Positions 7,443-14,736 of a DNA stretch of 31,146 nt are shown piece after piece. This DNA is from an uncultured Hungatella sp. (GTDB taxonomy: Bacteria; Bacillota; Clostridia; Lachnospirales; Lachnospiraceae). A model generated the notes under the pieces. The model ran no database searches, was not told the DNA's origin, and worked only from the letters and a program-made list of their open reading frames with translations. Position numbers and translations under genes: made by a program. Position 1 is the first letter of the stretch. Every line of letters starts with the position of its first letter. The DNA is taken from positions 1 to 31,146 of the forward strand of contig CAJUEJ010000040.1 in assembly GCA_910585435.1 (NCBI GenBank), written 5' to 3'.

Positions 7443-8117
7443 GTGAGATACACGCTTGCGATTTTTGATTTGGACGGGACGATCTTAAATACGCTGGAGG
7501 ATCTGACAGACAGTATGAACGCTGCGCTGGAGAAATCCGGATATCCGAAACGGACCATAGAGGAGGTGCGCCGCTTTGTGGGAAACGGAATCCGAAAGCT
7601 GATCGAGAGGGCAGTGCCTCAGGGAACAAAAAAAGAGGATGTGGATCAGGTACACAGGGATTTTACAGAGTATTATAAAGCGCACTGTGCAGATAAGACC
7701 AGGCCTTACGACGGGATATTGGATCTTCTGGCGACGCTTAAGGAAAAGGGATGCAGGACTGCGGTAGTCTCCAATAAAGCTGATTACGGGGTGCAAAAGC
7801 TTTGCCACCAGTACTTTGAAGGCCTGTTTGACCTTGCAGTGGGGGAGAGGGAAGGTATTTTAAGAAAACCGGCGCCGGATTCCGTGAACCAGGTGTTAAG
7901 AAGGCTTCAGGTGAGGCGGGAGGATGCAGTGTATATCGGGGATTCTGAGGTGGATATCCAGACGGCAGAGAATGCGGGGATGGATCATATCATTGTGGAC
8001 TGGGGGTTCCGGAAGGCAGAGTTTTTAAGAGAGCAGGGGGCAAAAGTTATAGTATCAAGACCGGGAGAAATTGCAGAGATTATACAGAGTGGAGAAAACC
8101 AGTTGACAAATCTCTAA
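7443..8117 (+). CDS. HAD-superfamily phosphatase, phosphoglycolate phosphatase-like
   Basis: This 224-residue cytosolic HAD hydrolase has a type I cap domain. Motif I is FDLDGTILNT near the N-terminus (nucleophile Asp and acid/base Asp), motif II is VVSNK, motif III is the Lys in ILRKPAPDSV and motif IV is YIGDSEVDIQTAENAG. This pattern is that of Gph/PGPase-like enzymes that remove phosphate from 2-phosphoglycolate or other small phospho-compounds. The substrate cannot be fixed from sequence. The GTG start at 7443 is chosen because GGAG (7431-7434) lies eight bases upstream and the protein then starts VRYTLAIFDLDGT. Upstream in-frame sequence to 7173 has no family similarity. Its stop codon lies inside the promoter of the next gene, which therefore has separate control. 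Confidence 0.88.
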   Translation: MRYTLAIFDLDGTILNTLEDLTDSMNAALEKSGYPKRTIEEVRRFVGNGIRKLIERAVPQGTKKEDVDQVHRDFTEYYKAHCADKTRPYDGILDLLATLKEKGCRTAVVSNKADYGVQKLCHQYFEGLFDLAVGEREGILRKPAPDSVNQVLRRLQVRREDAVYIGDSEVDIQTAENAGMDHIIVDWGFRKAEFLREQGAKVIVSRPGEIAEIIQSGENQLTNL

Positions 8118-8130
8118 AAAGTGATAATAT
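8103..8130 (+). promoter_or_regulatory. Promoter of the metal-efflux operon
   Basis: TTGACA (8103-8108), a 16-base spacer and TAATAT (8125-8130) form a strong vegetative promoter. It overlaps the last codons and stop (TAA 8115-8117) of the upstream phosphatase gene. Confidence 0.75.
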
Positions 8131-8133
8131 AAA

Positions 8134-8155
8134 CATATGAATAGTTGTTCATATG
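8134..8155 (+). promoter_or_regulatory. SmtB/CadC-type operator
   Basis: CATATGAATAG (8134-8144) and TTGTTCATATG (8145-8155) form an imperfect inverted repeat with 9 of 11 positions matching. It resembles the well-known ATATGAAC...TTCATAT operators of SmtB, CzrA and CadC. It covers the expected start of transcription, just after the -10 box, so the bound repressor would block initiation. The ArsR protein encoded 40 bases downstream is the obvious ligand. Confidence 0.8.
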
Positions 8156-8195
8156 AATGGGCACAATCATATTTTTATAGCAGGAGGAATCACAT

Positions 8196-8576
8196 ATGAC
8201 TGATAGAGAGAAAGTGGAACTGGAAGTGGAGGAAGGTACCTGTGAGTTTATGCATGTCCATGAGGATATTATCGGGCAGGTAGAAAAGGTTATGCCGCAG
8301 GAGCAGGAGCTGGTGGATCTGTCCGAATTTTTTAAAGTGTTCGGAGATTCCACCAGGATTAAAATCTTATATGTGTTAAGCCAGTCAGAGATGTGTGTCT
8401 GTGACATTGCCACTCTGCTGCAGATGGGCCAGTCTGCCATCTCCCATCAGCTTCGGATCCTGAAGCAGATGCGCCTGGTAAAGTTCAGAAGAGACGGAAA
8501 AACCGTGTTTTATTCTCTGTCCGACGACCATATTCAGACCATTCTGGCACAGGGAATGGAACATATCAATGAGTGA
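8196..8576 (+). CDS. ArsR/SmtB-family metal-sensing repressor (CadC/CzrA-like)
   Basis: This 126-residue winged-helix repressor has the DNA-recognition region around LLQMGQSAISHQLRILKQM. Two metal sites can be read. The alpha-3N site of CadC-type sensors is represented by C67 and C69 (SEMCVCD) together with N-terminal C16, H20 and H22. The alpha-5 site of SmtB/CzrA is complete: D110, H112, H123 and E126, with the correct spacing (11 residues between the two His, three to Glu). This implies sensing of divalent soft or borderline metals such as Zn, Cd, Co or Pb, not arsenite. AGGAGG (8182-8187) lies eight bases from the ATG. The stop codon overlaps the upstream possible start of the ATPase gene, so both are one operon under the operator at 8134-8155. 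Confidence 0.93.
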   Translation: MTDREKVELEVEEGTCEFMHVHEDIIGQVEKVMPQEQELVDLSEFFKVFGDSTRIKILYVLSQSEMCVCDIATLLQMGQSAISHQLRILKQMRLVKFRRDGKTVFYSLSDDHIQTILAQGMEHINE

Positions 8577-8590
8577 GCGGAGGTGAGGAT

Positions 8591-10525
8591 ATGACAAAGA
8601 AGCAGAAAAAGATGACTATCCGGCTGCTCATAAGCGCCCTGTTTCTGGTTGGAGGGATCCTAACAGAAGGCCTCCATCCGGCTGACTGGCTTTTGTTTGC
8701 CGTTTCCTATGTGGCCGCAGGGTATGACATTCCGTTAAAGGCATGGAAAAACATCCGCAACGGCCAGGTGTTTGACGAGAACTTTCTTATGACAGTCGCC
8801 ACCTTCGGAGCTATCGCCATCGGGGAGCTGGAAGAGGCGGTGGCAGTTATGCTGTTTTACCAGGTGGGAGAATTATTCAGCGATTACGCTGTTAACCGTT
8901 CTAGAAAATCGATCTCTGACCTGATGGATATCAACCCGGAGTATGCCAATGTGATCAGGCAGGGGACCGAACAGGAGGTGGAGCCAGATGAGGTGGAGAT
9001 CGGCGAAACCATTGTCATTAAGCCTGGGGAGAAGGTTCCTCTGGATGGGTTTGTATTGAAAGGCGCCTCCAGCCTGGACACCAGCGCCCTGACCGGAGAA
9101 TCCATGCCGGTTCAGGTATCAGAGGGAGAAAATATCATCAGCGGCTCCATCAACTTAAACGGCCTTTTAGAGGTACAGGTTACCAGGTTATATGACGATT
9201 CCACTGTGGCAAAGATCCTGGAACTGGTGGAGAATGCCAGCTCCAGAAAGGCTAAGGCAGAGAATTTCATCACCCGGTTTGCCAGAGTTTACACTCCGAT
9301 TGTTGTGGTGCTGGCCCTGGCCCTGGCTGTGGTGCCGCCGATCATTCAGCTGCTTGTACCCTCTTTTGCACCAGGCCAGGGATTTTCCGTATGGGTTTAC
9401 CGGGCATGCAGCTTTTTGGTAGTATCCTGTCCCTGTGCTCTGGTAATTTCAGTGCCTTTAAGCTTTTTCGGAGGCTTAGGAGCGGCTTCTAAAAAAGGGA
9501 TTCTCATAAAGGGAAGCAACTACCTGGAGGCCATGGGAACTCTGGACACCGTGGTTTTTGACAAGACGGGAACCCTTACCACCGGGAAATTCCAGGTGAC
9601 AGAGGTAAATCCGGTCTCCATAAGCAGGGAAGAGCTGCTGACTCTGGCAGCTTACGGAGAATGCCATTCCAATCATCCCATTGCCCTGTCTGTCCTGGAA
9701 GCATATGAGAAGGAGACAGGAAGAGGCCGGGATACCATAGAACAGAGCCGGATTCTCTCCGTAGAAGAGCTGGCAGGCCTGGGAGTCCACGGGGTAATGG
9801 AATCGGGTGGCGAGGCCGGACAGACCGGTGCTGGCAGGGACTTTAGTGACCTGTATATTGGCAATCAGCGTTTGATGGAGGAACAGAAGGTAGTTGGGGT
9901 CGCAGCAAAACAGGCTGCAGGAACTACCCTTTATCTTGCCAGAAATCAGGAATTTTTAGGAACCATCGTGATTTCCGACACCGTAAGACAGGATGTGCCT
10001 GCTGCCATAGAGGGCCTTCGAAGAGAGAGCGTCCGTAACCTGGTGATGCTGACCGGTGATAAGGAGGAAGTCGGAAAACTGGTGGCCGGGAAGCTGAAGC
10101 TGGATCGTGTCTATGGAAACCTGCTTCCCGGGGATAAGGTTTCAAAGGTAGAAGAACTGTTGAGAGAGAAGCCGGAAGATAAGACGCTGGCCTTTGTGGG
10201 AGACGGAATCAACGATGCCCCCGTTCTGGCCAGAGCAGATGTAGGCATTGCCATGGGCGGTATCGGATCCGATGCCGCAGTGGAGGCGGCGGATGTGGTG
10301 ATCATGGACGATGAGCCCTCCAAGATCGTAGACTGTATCCGGATAGCCAGAAAGACCGTTGGAATCGTGAAGCAGAATATTGTCTTTGCCATCAGCGTGA
10401 AGATTCTGGTTCTGATTTTAGTGGCTTTTGGAAAAGCCTCCATGTGGGCCGCTGTGTTTGGGGATGTGGGTGTGTCGGTTCTGGCGATTCTGAATGCCAT
10501 CAGGACATTGTACAATAAAAAGTAA
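8591..10525 (+). CDS. P1B-type heavy-metal efflux ATPase (Zn/Cd/Pb)
   Basis: This 644-residue membrane pump exports divalent metal ions at the expense of ATP. The motifs seen are TGES in the actuator domain, the transmembrane metal motif CPC at 280-282 (SCPCALVIS), the phosphorylation site DKTGT with D324, the HP locus SNHPIALSV, and the hinge GDGINDAP. The last membrane segments contain the Lys and Asp of the P1B-2 (Zn, Cd, Pb) subgroup in VKILVLILV and GDVGVSVLAILNAIR. No N-terminal heavy-metal-associated domain is present, so the protein is shorter than typical ZntA/CadA. ATG 8591 is preferred because GGAGGTGA (8579-8586) lies just before it. An in-frame ATG at 8573 would overlap the repressor stop. 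Control by the ArsR repressor is inferred from operon structure. Confidence 0.94.
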   Translation: MTKKQKKMTIRLLISALFLVGGILTEGLHPADWLLFAVSYVAAGYDIPLKAWKNIRNGQVFDENFLMTVATFGAIAIGELEEAVAVMLFYQVGELFSDYAVNRSRKSISDLMDINPEYANVIRQGTEQEVEPDEVEIGETIVIKPGEKVPLDGFVLKGASSLDTSALTGESMPVQVSEGENIISGSINLNGLLEVQVTRLYDDSTVAKILELVENASSRKAKAENFITRFARVYTPIVVVLALALAVVPPIIQLLVPSFAPGQGFSVWVYRACSFLVVSCPCALVISVPLSFFGGLGAASKKGILIKGSNYLEAMGTLDTVVFDKTGTLTTGKFQVTEVNPVSISREELLTLAAYGECHSNHPIALSVLEAYEKETGRGRDTIEQSRILSVEELAGLGVHGVMESGGEAGQTGAGRDFSDLYIGNQRLMEEQKVVGVAAKQAAGTTLYLARNQEFLGTIVISDTVRQDVPAAIEGLRRESVRNLVMLTGDKEEVGKLVAGKLKLDRVYGNLLPGDKVSKVEELLREKPEDKTLAFVGDGINDAPVLARADVGIAMGGIGSDAAVEAADVVIMDDEPSKIVDCIRIARKTVGIVKQNIVFAISVKILVLILVAFGKASMWAAVFGDVGVSVLAILNAIRTLYNKK

Positions 10526-10539
10526 GCCTCATTTTATAC

Positions 10540-10568
10540 TTGACTTTATTTTGCTAAAATGCTACTAT
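10540..10568 (+). promoter_or_regulatory. Promoter with overlapping palindrome, upstream of the amino acid ABC operon
   Basis: TTGACT (10540-10545), a 17-base spacer and TACTAT (10563-10568) form a promoter. TGCTAA (10552-10557) and TTAGCA (10570-10575) make an inverted repeat that flanks the -10 box, so it could be an operator. The regulator is unknown. Transcripts would start about 10575 and include the hairpin at 10594-10625. Confidence 0.6.
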
Positions 10569-10593
10569 GTTAGCATGCCGCAGTGCTTGGAAT

Positions 10594-10625
10594 AGAGTGC
10601 AGCAGGCAGGAGCCTGCTGCACTCT
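10594..10625 (+). terminator. Strong 14-bp hairpin between the metal ATPase and the ABC operon
   Basis: AGAGTGCAGCAGGC (10594-10607) pairs perfectly with GCCTGCTGCACTCT (10612-10625), leaving a four-base loop AGGA. Only scattered T follow (TACTTT). It may end transcription of the metal ATPase gene, but it lies downstream of the promoter at 10540, so it would also sit in the leader of the ABC operon. Attenuation or mRNA stabilisation are possible alternatives. Confidence 0.6.
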
Positions 10626-10677
10626 TACTTTGCGGTTTAATATCTAATTAGGATGACATAAGGAGGAGAATGTAATT

Positions 10678-11586
10678 ATGAGAAAGATCGGTAGTTTCCT
10701 GTTAATAGGAGCAATGGCAGTGTCTCTGGCAGGATGTGGAGGCCAGGGAGGGCAGACGACAACAGCAGCGGAGACAACCAAAGCGGCGGATACCCAGGCA
10801 GAATCCAAGGAGGAAGCCGATGCAAAAGAGACAGAAAGTGAGGAGGCAGGACAGGAGGAGGAGACTTCTGAAGCTGCCAAAGCAGGCGGTACCTTTACCG
10901 TAGGATTTGATCAGGATTTCCCGCCCATGGGGTTTGTGGGAGATGACGGAGAATACACAGGGTTTGATTTGGAACTGGCCAAAGAGACGGCAGAACGTCT
11001 TGGACTGGAGTTTGTGCCTCAGCCTATTGCGTGGGATGCCAAGGATATGGAGCTGAATTCCGGTACCATCGACTGTATCTGGAACGGATTTACCATGAAT
11101 GGCCGGGAGGACGATTATACCTGGAGTAAACCCTATATGGACAACAGCCAGGTGTTTGTGGTATCCGCAGATTCCGGCATCAGCACCCTTGGGGATCTGG
11201 CCGGTAAGATCGTGGAGGTTCAGGCAGATTCTTCCGCAGAGGCGGCTTTAAAGGACAATACAGAGCTGGCAGGAACCTTTGGAACTCTGCAGACCACGCC
11301 GGATTACAACACAGCCTTCATGGATCTGGAGATGGGAGCCGTGGATGCCATCGCCATGGATGTGATTGTGGCCGGATATCAGATCGAGCAGAGAGGCGAT
11401 GACGGCAAGTATGTGATTCTTGACGAGACACTGGCTTCGGAAGAGTATGGAATCGGATTTAAGAAAGGCAATGAAGAGCTGAGGGACAAGGTTCAGACGA
11501 CATTGGAAGAGATGGCAGCAGACGGAACGCTGAAAGAGATTTCCGACAAGTGGTTTGGACGGGATGTCACCACGGTGGGAAAATAG
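10678..11586 (+). CDS. Polar amino acid ABC transporter substrate-binding lipoprotein
   Basis: This 302-residue extracellular solute-binding protein of family 3 has a lipoprotein signal: positive MRK start, hydrophobic core and the lipobox LAGC with Cys20. A flexible linker rich in Ala, Thr, Glu and Lys covers about residues 22-68. The binding domain starts near FTVGFDQDFPPMGF and includes GFDLELAKETAERLG and the hinge-region DAIAMDVIVAGYQ. It is anchored in the outer leaflet and delivers an amino acid to the permease encoded next. The ligand cannot be read from the sequence; glutamine, glutamate, cystine or arginine relatives all share this architecture. AAGGAGGAG precedes the ATG. It is the first gene of a three-gene operon closed by the terminator at 13137. 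Confidence 0.92.
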   Translation: MRKIGSFLLIGAMAVSLAGCGGQGGQTTTAAETTKAADTQAESKEEADAKETESEEAGQEEETSEAAKAGGTFTVGFDQDFPPMGFVGDDGEYTGFDLELAKETAERLGLEFVPQPIAWDAKDMELNSGTIDCIWNGFTMNGREDDYTWSKPYMDNSQVFVVSADSGISTLGDLAGKIVEVQADSSAEAALKDNTELAGTFGTLQTTPDYNTAFMDLEMGAVDAIAMDVIVAGYQIEQRGDDGKYVILDETLASEEYGIGFKKGNEELRDKVQTTLEEMAADGTLKEISDKWFGRDVTTVGK

Positions 11587-11591
11587 AATTT

Positions 11592-11667
11592 ACCCGGGAA
11601 AACAGAACCAACCCAGGAAAACAGAACCAATCCAGGAAAACAGGACTTACCAGGAGAAATAGAAGGA
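11592..11667 (+). repeat. Four 19-bp tandem repeats between binding protein and permease genes
   Basis: Units start at 11592, 11611, 11630 and 11649. The first two are nearly identical (ACCCGGGAAAACAGAACCA and ACCCAGGAAAACAGAACCA). The third is close (TCCAGGAAAACAGG core) and the fourth, which runs into the permease ribosome binding site (AGAAGGAG 11661-11668), is degenerate. The array lies in the only sizeable gap of the operon (91 bases). It looks like local tandem duplication of the sequence before a ribosome binding site. Confidence 0.8.
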
Positions 11668-11677
11668 GCAGGGAACA

Positions 11678-12328
11678 ATGTCAGTCAGTATGATGGTATC
11701 GCAGTTAGCAGGCGGGATGTTTGTCAGTATACAGATTTTCGTAATTACGCTGATATTTTCCCTGCCGCTTGGAATGATTGTGGCCTTTGGGCGGATGTCG
11801 AAGAATGGCCTTTTGCAGAGAGCTGTGAAGGTATACATATCGATTATGAGAGGAACCCCTCTGATGCTGCAGCTGATGGTGGTGTATTTCGGCCCTTACT
11901 ATCTGTTTAAGATTAAGATTACCAACAGTTACCGGCTTTGGGCGGCATTCATCGGGTTTGTGATTAATTATGCAGCGTATTTTGCAGAGATTTACCGCAG
12001 CGGGATTCAGTCTATGCCGGCGGGGCAGTATGAGGCGGCCAAATTGCTGGGATACGGGAAGGGGCAGACATTTTTCAAGATCATTCTGCCTCAGGTGGTA
12101 AAAAGGATTCTTCCTTCTGTGACCAATGAGGTGATTACCCTGGTGAAGGACACTTCTCTGGCATTTTCCATCAGCGTATTGGAAATGTTTGCCATCGCCA
12201 AGGCACTGGCATCTTCTCAAACCAGCCTGATTCCTTTTGCGGCGGCCGGGATCTTTTATTATGTGTTTAACTTGGTTGTGGCAGTGGGAATGGAATATGT
12301 GGAGAAGAAACTGGCGTATTATCAGTAG
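11678..12328 (+). CDS. Amino acid ABC transporter permease (HisM/GlnP family)
   Basis: This 216-residue inner-membrane permease has about five hydrophobic segments, the first at GMFVSIQIFVITLIFSLPLG and the last near IPFAAAGIFYYVFNLVVAVG. The family hallmark is the stretch IMRGTPLMLQLMVVYFG near residue 60, and the cytoplasmic EAA loop for contact with the ATPase is EAAKLLGYGKGQTFFKIILPQ near residue 125. It would work as a homodimer since only one permease gene is present. The ribosome binding site AGAAGGAG (11661-11668) lies nine bases before the ATG. The gene follows the binding protein and precedes the ATPase by 20 bases. Confidence 0.93.
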   Translation: MSVSMMVSQLAGGMFVSIQIFVITLIFSLPLGMIVAFGRMSKNGLLQRAVKVYISIMRGTPLMLQLMVVYFGPYYLFKIKITNSYRLWAAFIGFVINYAAYFAEIYRSGIQSMPAGQYEAAKLLGYGKGQTFFKIILPQVVKRILPSVTNEVITLVKDTSLAFSISVLEMFAIAKALASSQTSLIPFAAAGIFYYVFNLVVAVGMEYVEKKLAYYQ

Positions 12329-12348
12329 ACAGGAGGAGGTTCCCGGTT

Positions 12349-13116
12349 ATGAAGCTTCTGGAAATGAACCATGTGAGAAAATCCTTTGACGGGATTTCCG
12401 TTATCAAAGACATCTCTCTGTCTGTAGAGGAAGGGGAGATCGTCTCCATCATCGGCCCGTCAGGGTCCGGCAAGTCTACGCTGCTGCGCTGTGCCACCAT
12501 GCTGGAGACCATGGACAGCGGAGAACTTATGTATCTGGGAGAGAAGGCAGCCTGGAGCGACGGAACCGGAAAGATGGCTTATGCGTCCAGGAAGGACTTA
12601 AAGAGGATCCAGGAAAATTATGGGCTGGTGTTTCAGAATTTTAACCTGTTTCCCCATTTCTCCGTGATGAAGAATATAACGGATGCACCGATCTGTGTAC
12701 AGAAACGAGACAAAGAGGAGGTGTACCGGACAGCCCGGGATCTGCTTAAGAAGATGGGGCTGGAGGATAAGGAAAATGCCTATCCCTGCCAGCTTTCCGG
12801 AGGGCAGTGCCAGCGGGTGGCCATTGCCAGGGCTCTGGCACTGAATCCCAAAATCCTGTTTTTTGATGAGCCTACCTCGGCGCTGGATCCGGAGCTGACA
12901 GGAGAAGTGCTGAAGGTCATCAAGTCCCTGGCGGATCTGGATATCGCCATGGTGATTGTGACCCACGAGATGGCCTTTGCCAGAGATATCTCGGACCGGG
13001 TGATTTTCATGGCAGACGGTGTGATCGTGGAGGAGGGAAGGCCGGATGTGGTGTTTGCTTCGGACAATGAACGGACCCGCAGCTTCCTGGGAAGATACGG
13101 GGAGATGCTGAAGTGA
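12349..13116 (+). CDS. Amino acid ABC transporter ATP-binding protein (GlnQ-like)
   Basis: This 255-residue ABC ATPase of the polar amino acid uptake class completes the transporter. Walker A is GPSGSGKST at residues 36-44, the Q-loop is in LVFQNFNLFPHFSV, the signature LSGGQ is at 149-153 followed by CQRVAIARAL, Walker B is ILFFDEPTSALDPELTGEV and the H-loop is IVTHEM. Between Walker A and the Q-loop there is a somewhat longer loop (MYLGEKAAWSDGTGKMAYAS) than in E. coli GlnQ, common in Clostridia homologues. AGGAGGAGG precedes the ATG. The terminator at 13137-13168 closes the operon. Confidence 0.95.
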   Translation: MKLLEMNHVRKSFDGISVIKDISLSVEEGEIVSIIGPSGSGKSTLLRCATMLETMDSGELMYLGEKAAWSDGTGKMAYASRKDLKRIQENYGLVFQNFNLFPHFSVMKNITDAPICVQKRDKEEVYRTARDLLKKMGLEDKENAYPCQLSGGQCQRVAIARALALNPKILFFDEPTSALDPELTGEVLKVIKSLADLDIAMVIVTHEMAFARDISDRVIFMADGVIVEEGRPDVVFASDNERTRSFLGRYGEMLK

Positions 13117-13136
13117 CAGAACAGAATACCCGGAGG

Positions 13137-13168
13137 GAGTACGCTCAGATTCTGAGGGTACTCTTTTT
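13137..13168 (+). terminator. Intrinsic terminator of the ABC operon
   Basis: GAGTAC (13137-13142) pairs with GTACTC (13158-13163). Inside, CTCAG and CTGAG pair around ATT, and TTTTT (13164-13168) follows. It is 20 bases after the ATPase stop codon and a second T-run (TTTTTT, 13174-13179) comes shortly after. Confidence 0.9.
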
Positions 13169-13190
13169 GACGCTTTTTTCGATAATGGGA

Positions 13191-13219
13191 TTGACAAATC
13201 CCCAGCCTCCTGTTATGAT
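13191..13219 (+). promoter_or_regulatory. Sigma-A promoter of glnA
   Basis: TTGACA (13191-13196), a 17-base spacer and TATGAT (13214-13219) form a near-consensus promoter. The expected start of transcription is about 13226, which puts the 5' end of the RNA a few bases before the leader structure at 13229. Confidence 0.85.
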
Positions 13220-13228
13220 TCAACACAT

Positions 13229-13298
13229 GGAACGAGGACGTTTAGGTGTGTCTGGAATGTATTTTCAGACACACTTGTAATGTCCTCTTTACGTTTCC
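13229..13298 (+). promoter_or_regulatory. Structured leader RNA of glnA, candidate regulatory element
   Basis: Three nested pairings can be drawn. GGAACG (13229-13234) pairs with CGTTTCC (13292-13298, one bulged T). GAGGAC (13234-13239) pairs with GTCCTC (13282-13287); it shares G13234 with the outer helix, so the two compete for that base. GTGTGTCTGGAA (13246-13257) pairs with TTTCAGACACAC (13263-13274) with a five-base loop. There is no T-run after it, so it is not a plain terminator. It does not match the glutamine riboswitches as I know them. The gene after glnA encodes an ANTAR protein, a class that binds paired hairpins in leaders, so ANTAR control of glnA is a reasonable hypothesis. 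The typical two short stems with A1/G4 hexaloops are not clearly present. The top hairpin can only be forced into that form with bulges. Confidence 0.55.
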
Positions 13299-13343
13299 TA
13301 TCATTCTATGTTAAACTAAGAATAACCAGGAGGAGAACGAATC

Positions 13344-14681
13344 ATGGGCAAATACAGTAAGGAGGACATTTTCCGAATCGTGGAGGAGGAAGATGTGGAG
13401 TTTATCAGGCTTCAATTTGCAGATATATTCGGAATGATAAAGAATGTGGCAATCACATCCGGCCAGCTTGCCAAGGCTCTGGATAACCGCTGTATGTTTG
13501 ACGGTTCTGCCATTGAGGGGTTCGTGAGGGTGGAGGAATCGGATATGTATCTGTATCCGGATCTGGATACCTTTGCGATTTATCCCTGGAGGCCTCAGCA
13601 GGGGAAGGTGGCCCGTCTGATCTGTGACGTGTACTGCCCTGACGGCACGCCTTTTGAAGGGGACCCCCGGTACGTTTTAAAAAGAGTATTAAAAAAGGCG
13701 GAAGACATGGGCTTCTATTTTAATGTGGGGCCGGAGTGTGAGTTTTTCCTGTTCCACACAGATGAGGAGGGAAAGCCCACCACCTATACCCATGAGACAG
13801 CCGGATATTTTGACGCAGGCCCCATCGATCTGGCGGAGAATGTACGGCGGGATATTGTACTGAATCTGGAGGGCATGGGATTTGAGATCGAGTCCTCCCA
13901 CCACGAGATTGCGCCGGCTCAGCATGAGGTGGATTTTCAATATGAAAAGGGATTGAAGGCAGCGGATAACATTCTTACGTTTAAGATGGCTGTGAAGACC
14001 ATTGCCAAGCGCCACGGCCTTCACGCCACGTTTATGCCCAAGCCCAAAGCAGGGGTCAACGGCTCCGGCATGCATATCAATATGTCACTGGAGGATACGG
14101 AGGGCAAAAACCTGTTTGAGGACCCTTCGGATCAGATGGGGCTTAGCAGGCTGGCCTACCAGTTTATGGCAGGGATCCTGACACATATTAAATCCATGAC
14201 TATTCTCACAAATCCTCTGGTAAACTCTTATAAGAGGCTGATCCCGGGATACGATGCCCCGGTGCACATCGCCTGGTCTCTGGCAGCCAACAGAGGACAG
14301 CTGATTCGGATTCCTTCTACCAGAGGCGCCAGCACCCGGATCGAGCTTCGAAGCCCGGATTCGGCCATGAATCCCTACCTGGCTCTGGCAGCCTGCCTGG
14401 CAGCCGGCCTGGACGGAATCATAAAACAGATGGAGCCGCCTAAGGCCATCCGGCAGAATGTATGTACCATGTCGGAGGAAGAGCTGAGAAAAGAGGGAAT
14501 CTGCCATCTGCCTGAGACCCTGGGAGAGGCCATCGAAGAGTTTGAGAAAGACGGTTTCCTGAAGGAGGTGCTGGGAAAACACGTTTATACCAAATACCTT
14601 GAAGCCAAGAAGGAGGAGTGGAATGAATTTCGCTACCAGGTAACTGACTGGGAGCTGGGGGAGTATCTGTTTAAATTCTGA
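13344..14681 (+). CDS. glnA: Glutamine synthetase, type I (GSI-alpha-like)
   Basis: This 445-residue cytosolic dodecameric enzyme makes glutamine from glutamate, ammonia and ATP and is the entry point of nitrogen assimilation. Conserved parts are FDGSAIEGFVRVEESDMYLYPD near residue 55, the metal-binding NVGPECEFFLF, the ATP/glutamate-binding FMPKPKAGVNGSGMHIN, and IPGYDAPVHIAWS and ELRSPDSAMNPYLALAA toward the C-terminus. The length of about 445 without the long insertions of GSI-beta fits the Firmicutes GSI-alpha group, which is feedback-inhibited rather than adenylylated. AGGAGGAG precedes the ATG at 13344. It has its own promoter, a structured leader and a following regulator gene, and no GlnR-type repressor gene is next to it. 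Confidence 0.97.
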   Translation: MGKYSKEDIFRIVEEEDVEFIRLQFADIFGMIKNVAITSGQLAKALDNRCMFDGSAIEGFVRVEESDMYLYPDLDTFAIYPWRPQQGKVARLICDVYCPDGTPFEGDPRYVLKRVLKKAEDMGFYFNVGPECEFFLFHTDEEGKPTTYTHETAGYFDAGPIDLAENVRRDIVLNLEGMGFEIESSHHEIAPAQHEVDFQYEKGLKAADNILTFKMAVKTIAKRHGLHATFMPKPKAGVNGSGMHINMSLEDTEGKNLFEDPSDQMGLSRLAYQFMAGILTHIKSMTILTNPLVNSYKRLIPGYDAPVHIAWSLAANRGQLIRIPSTRGASTRIELRSPDSAMNPYLALAACLAAGLDGIIKQMEPPKAIRQNVCTMSEEELRKEGICHLPETLGEAIEEFEKDGFLKEVLGKHVYTKYLEAKKEEWNEFRYQVTDWELGEYLFKF

Positions 14682-14736
14682 CAAAGATAAGATATTCCCG
14701 AAAACCTTGCAGACAGTAGACCTGGAGGTGAGATAT

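Noticed and set aside
11592..11667. CRISPR-like array
   Set aside because: The units are 19 bp, directly abutting without spacers and progressively degenerate, so this is a simple tandem repeat.
13223..13251. Alternative hairpin ACACAT/GTGTGT in the glnA leader that would compete with the main stem, as in a riboswitch
   Set aside because: The predicted start of transcription (about 13226) would remove most of the left arm, so this fold probably does not exist in the RNA.
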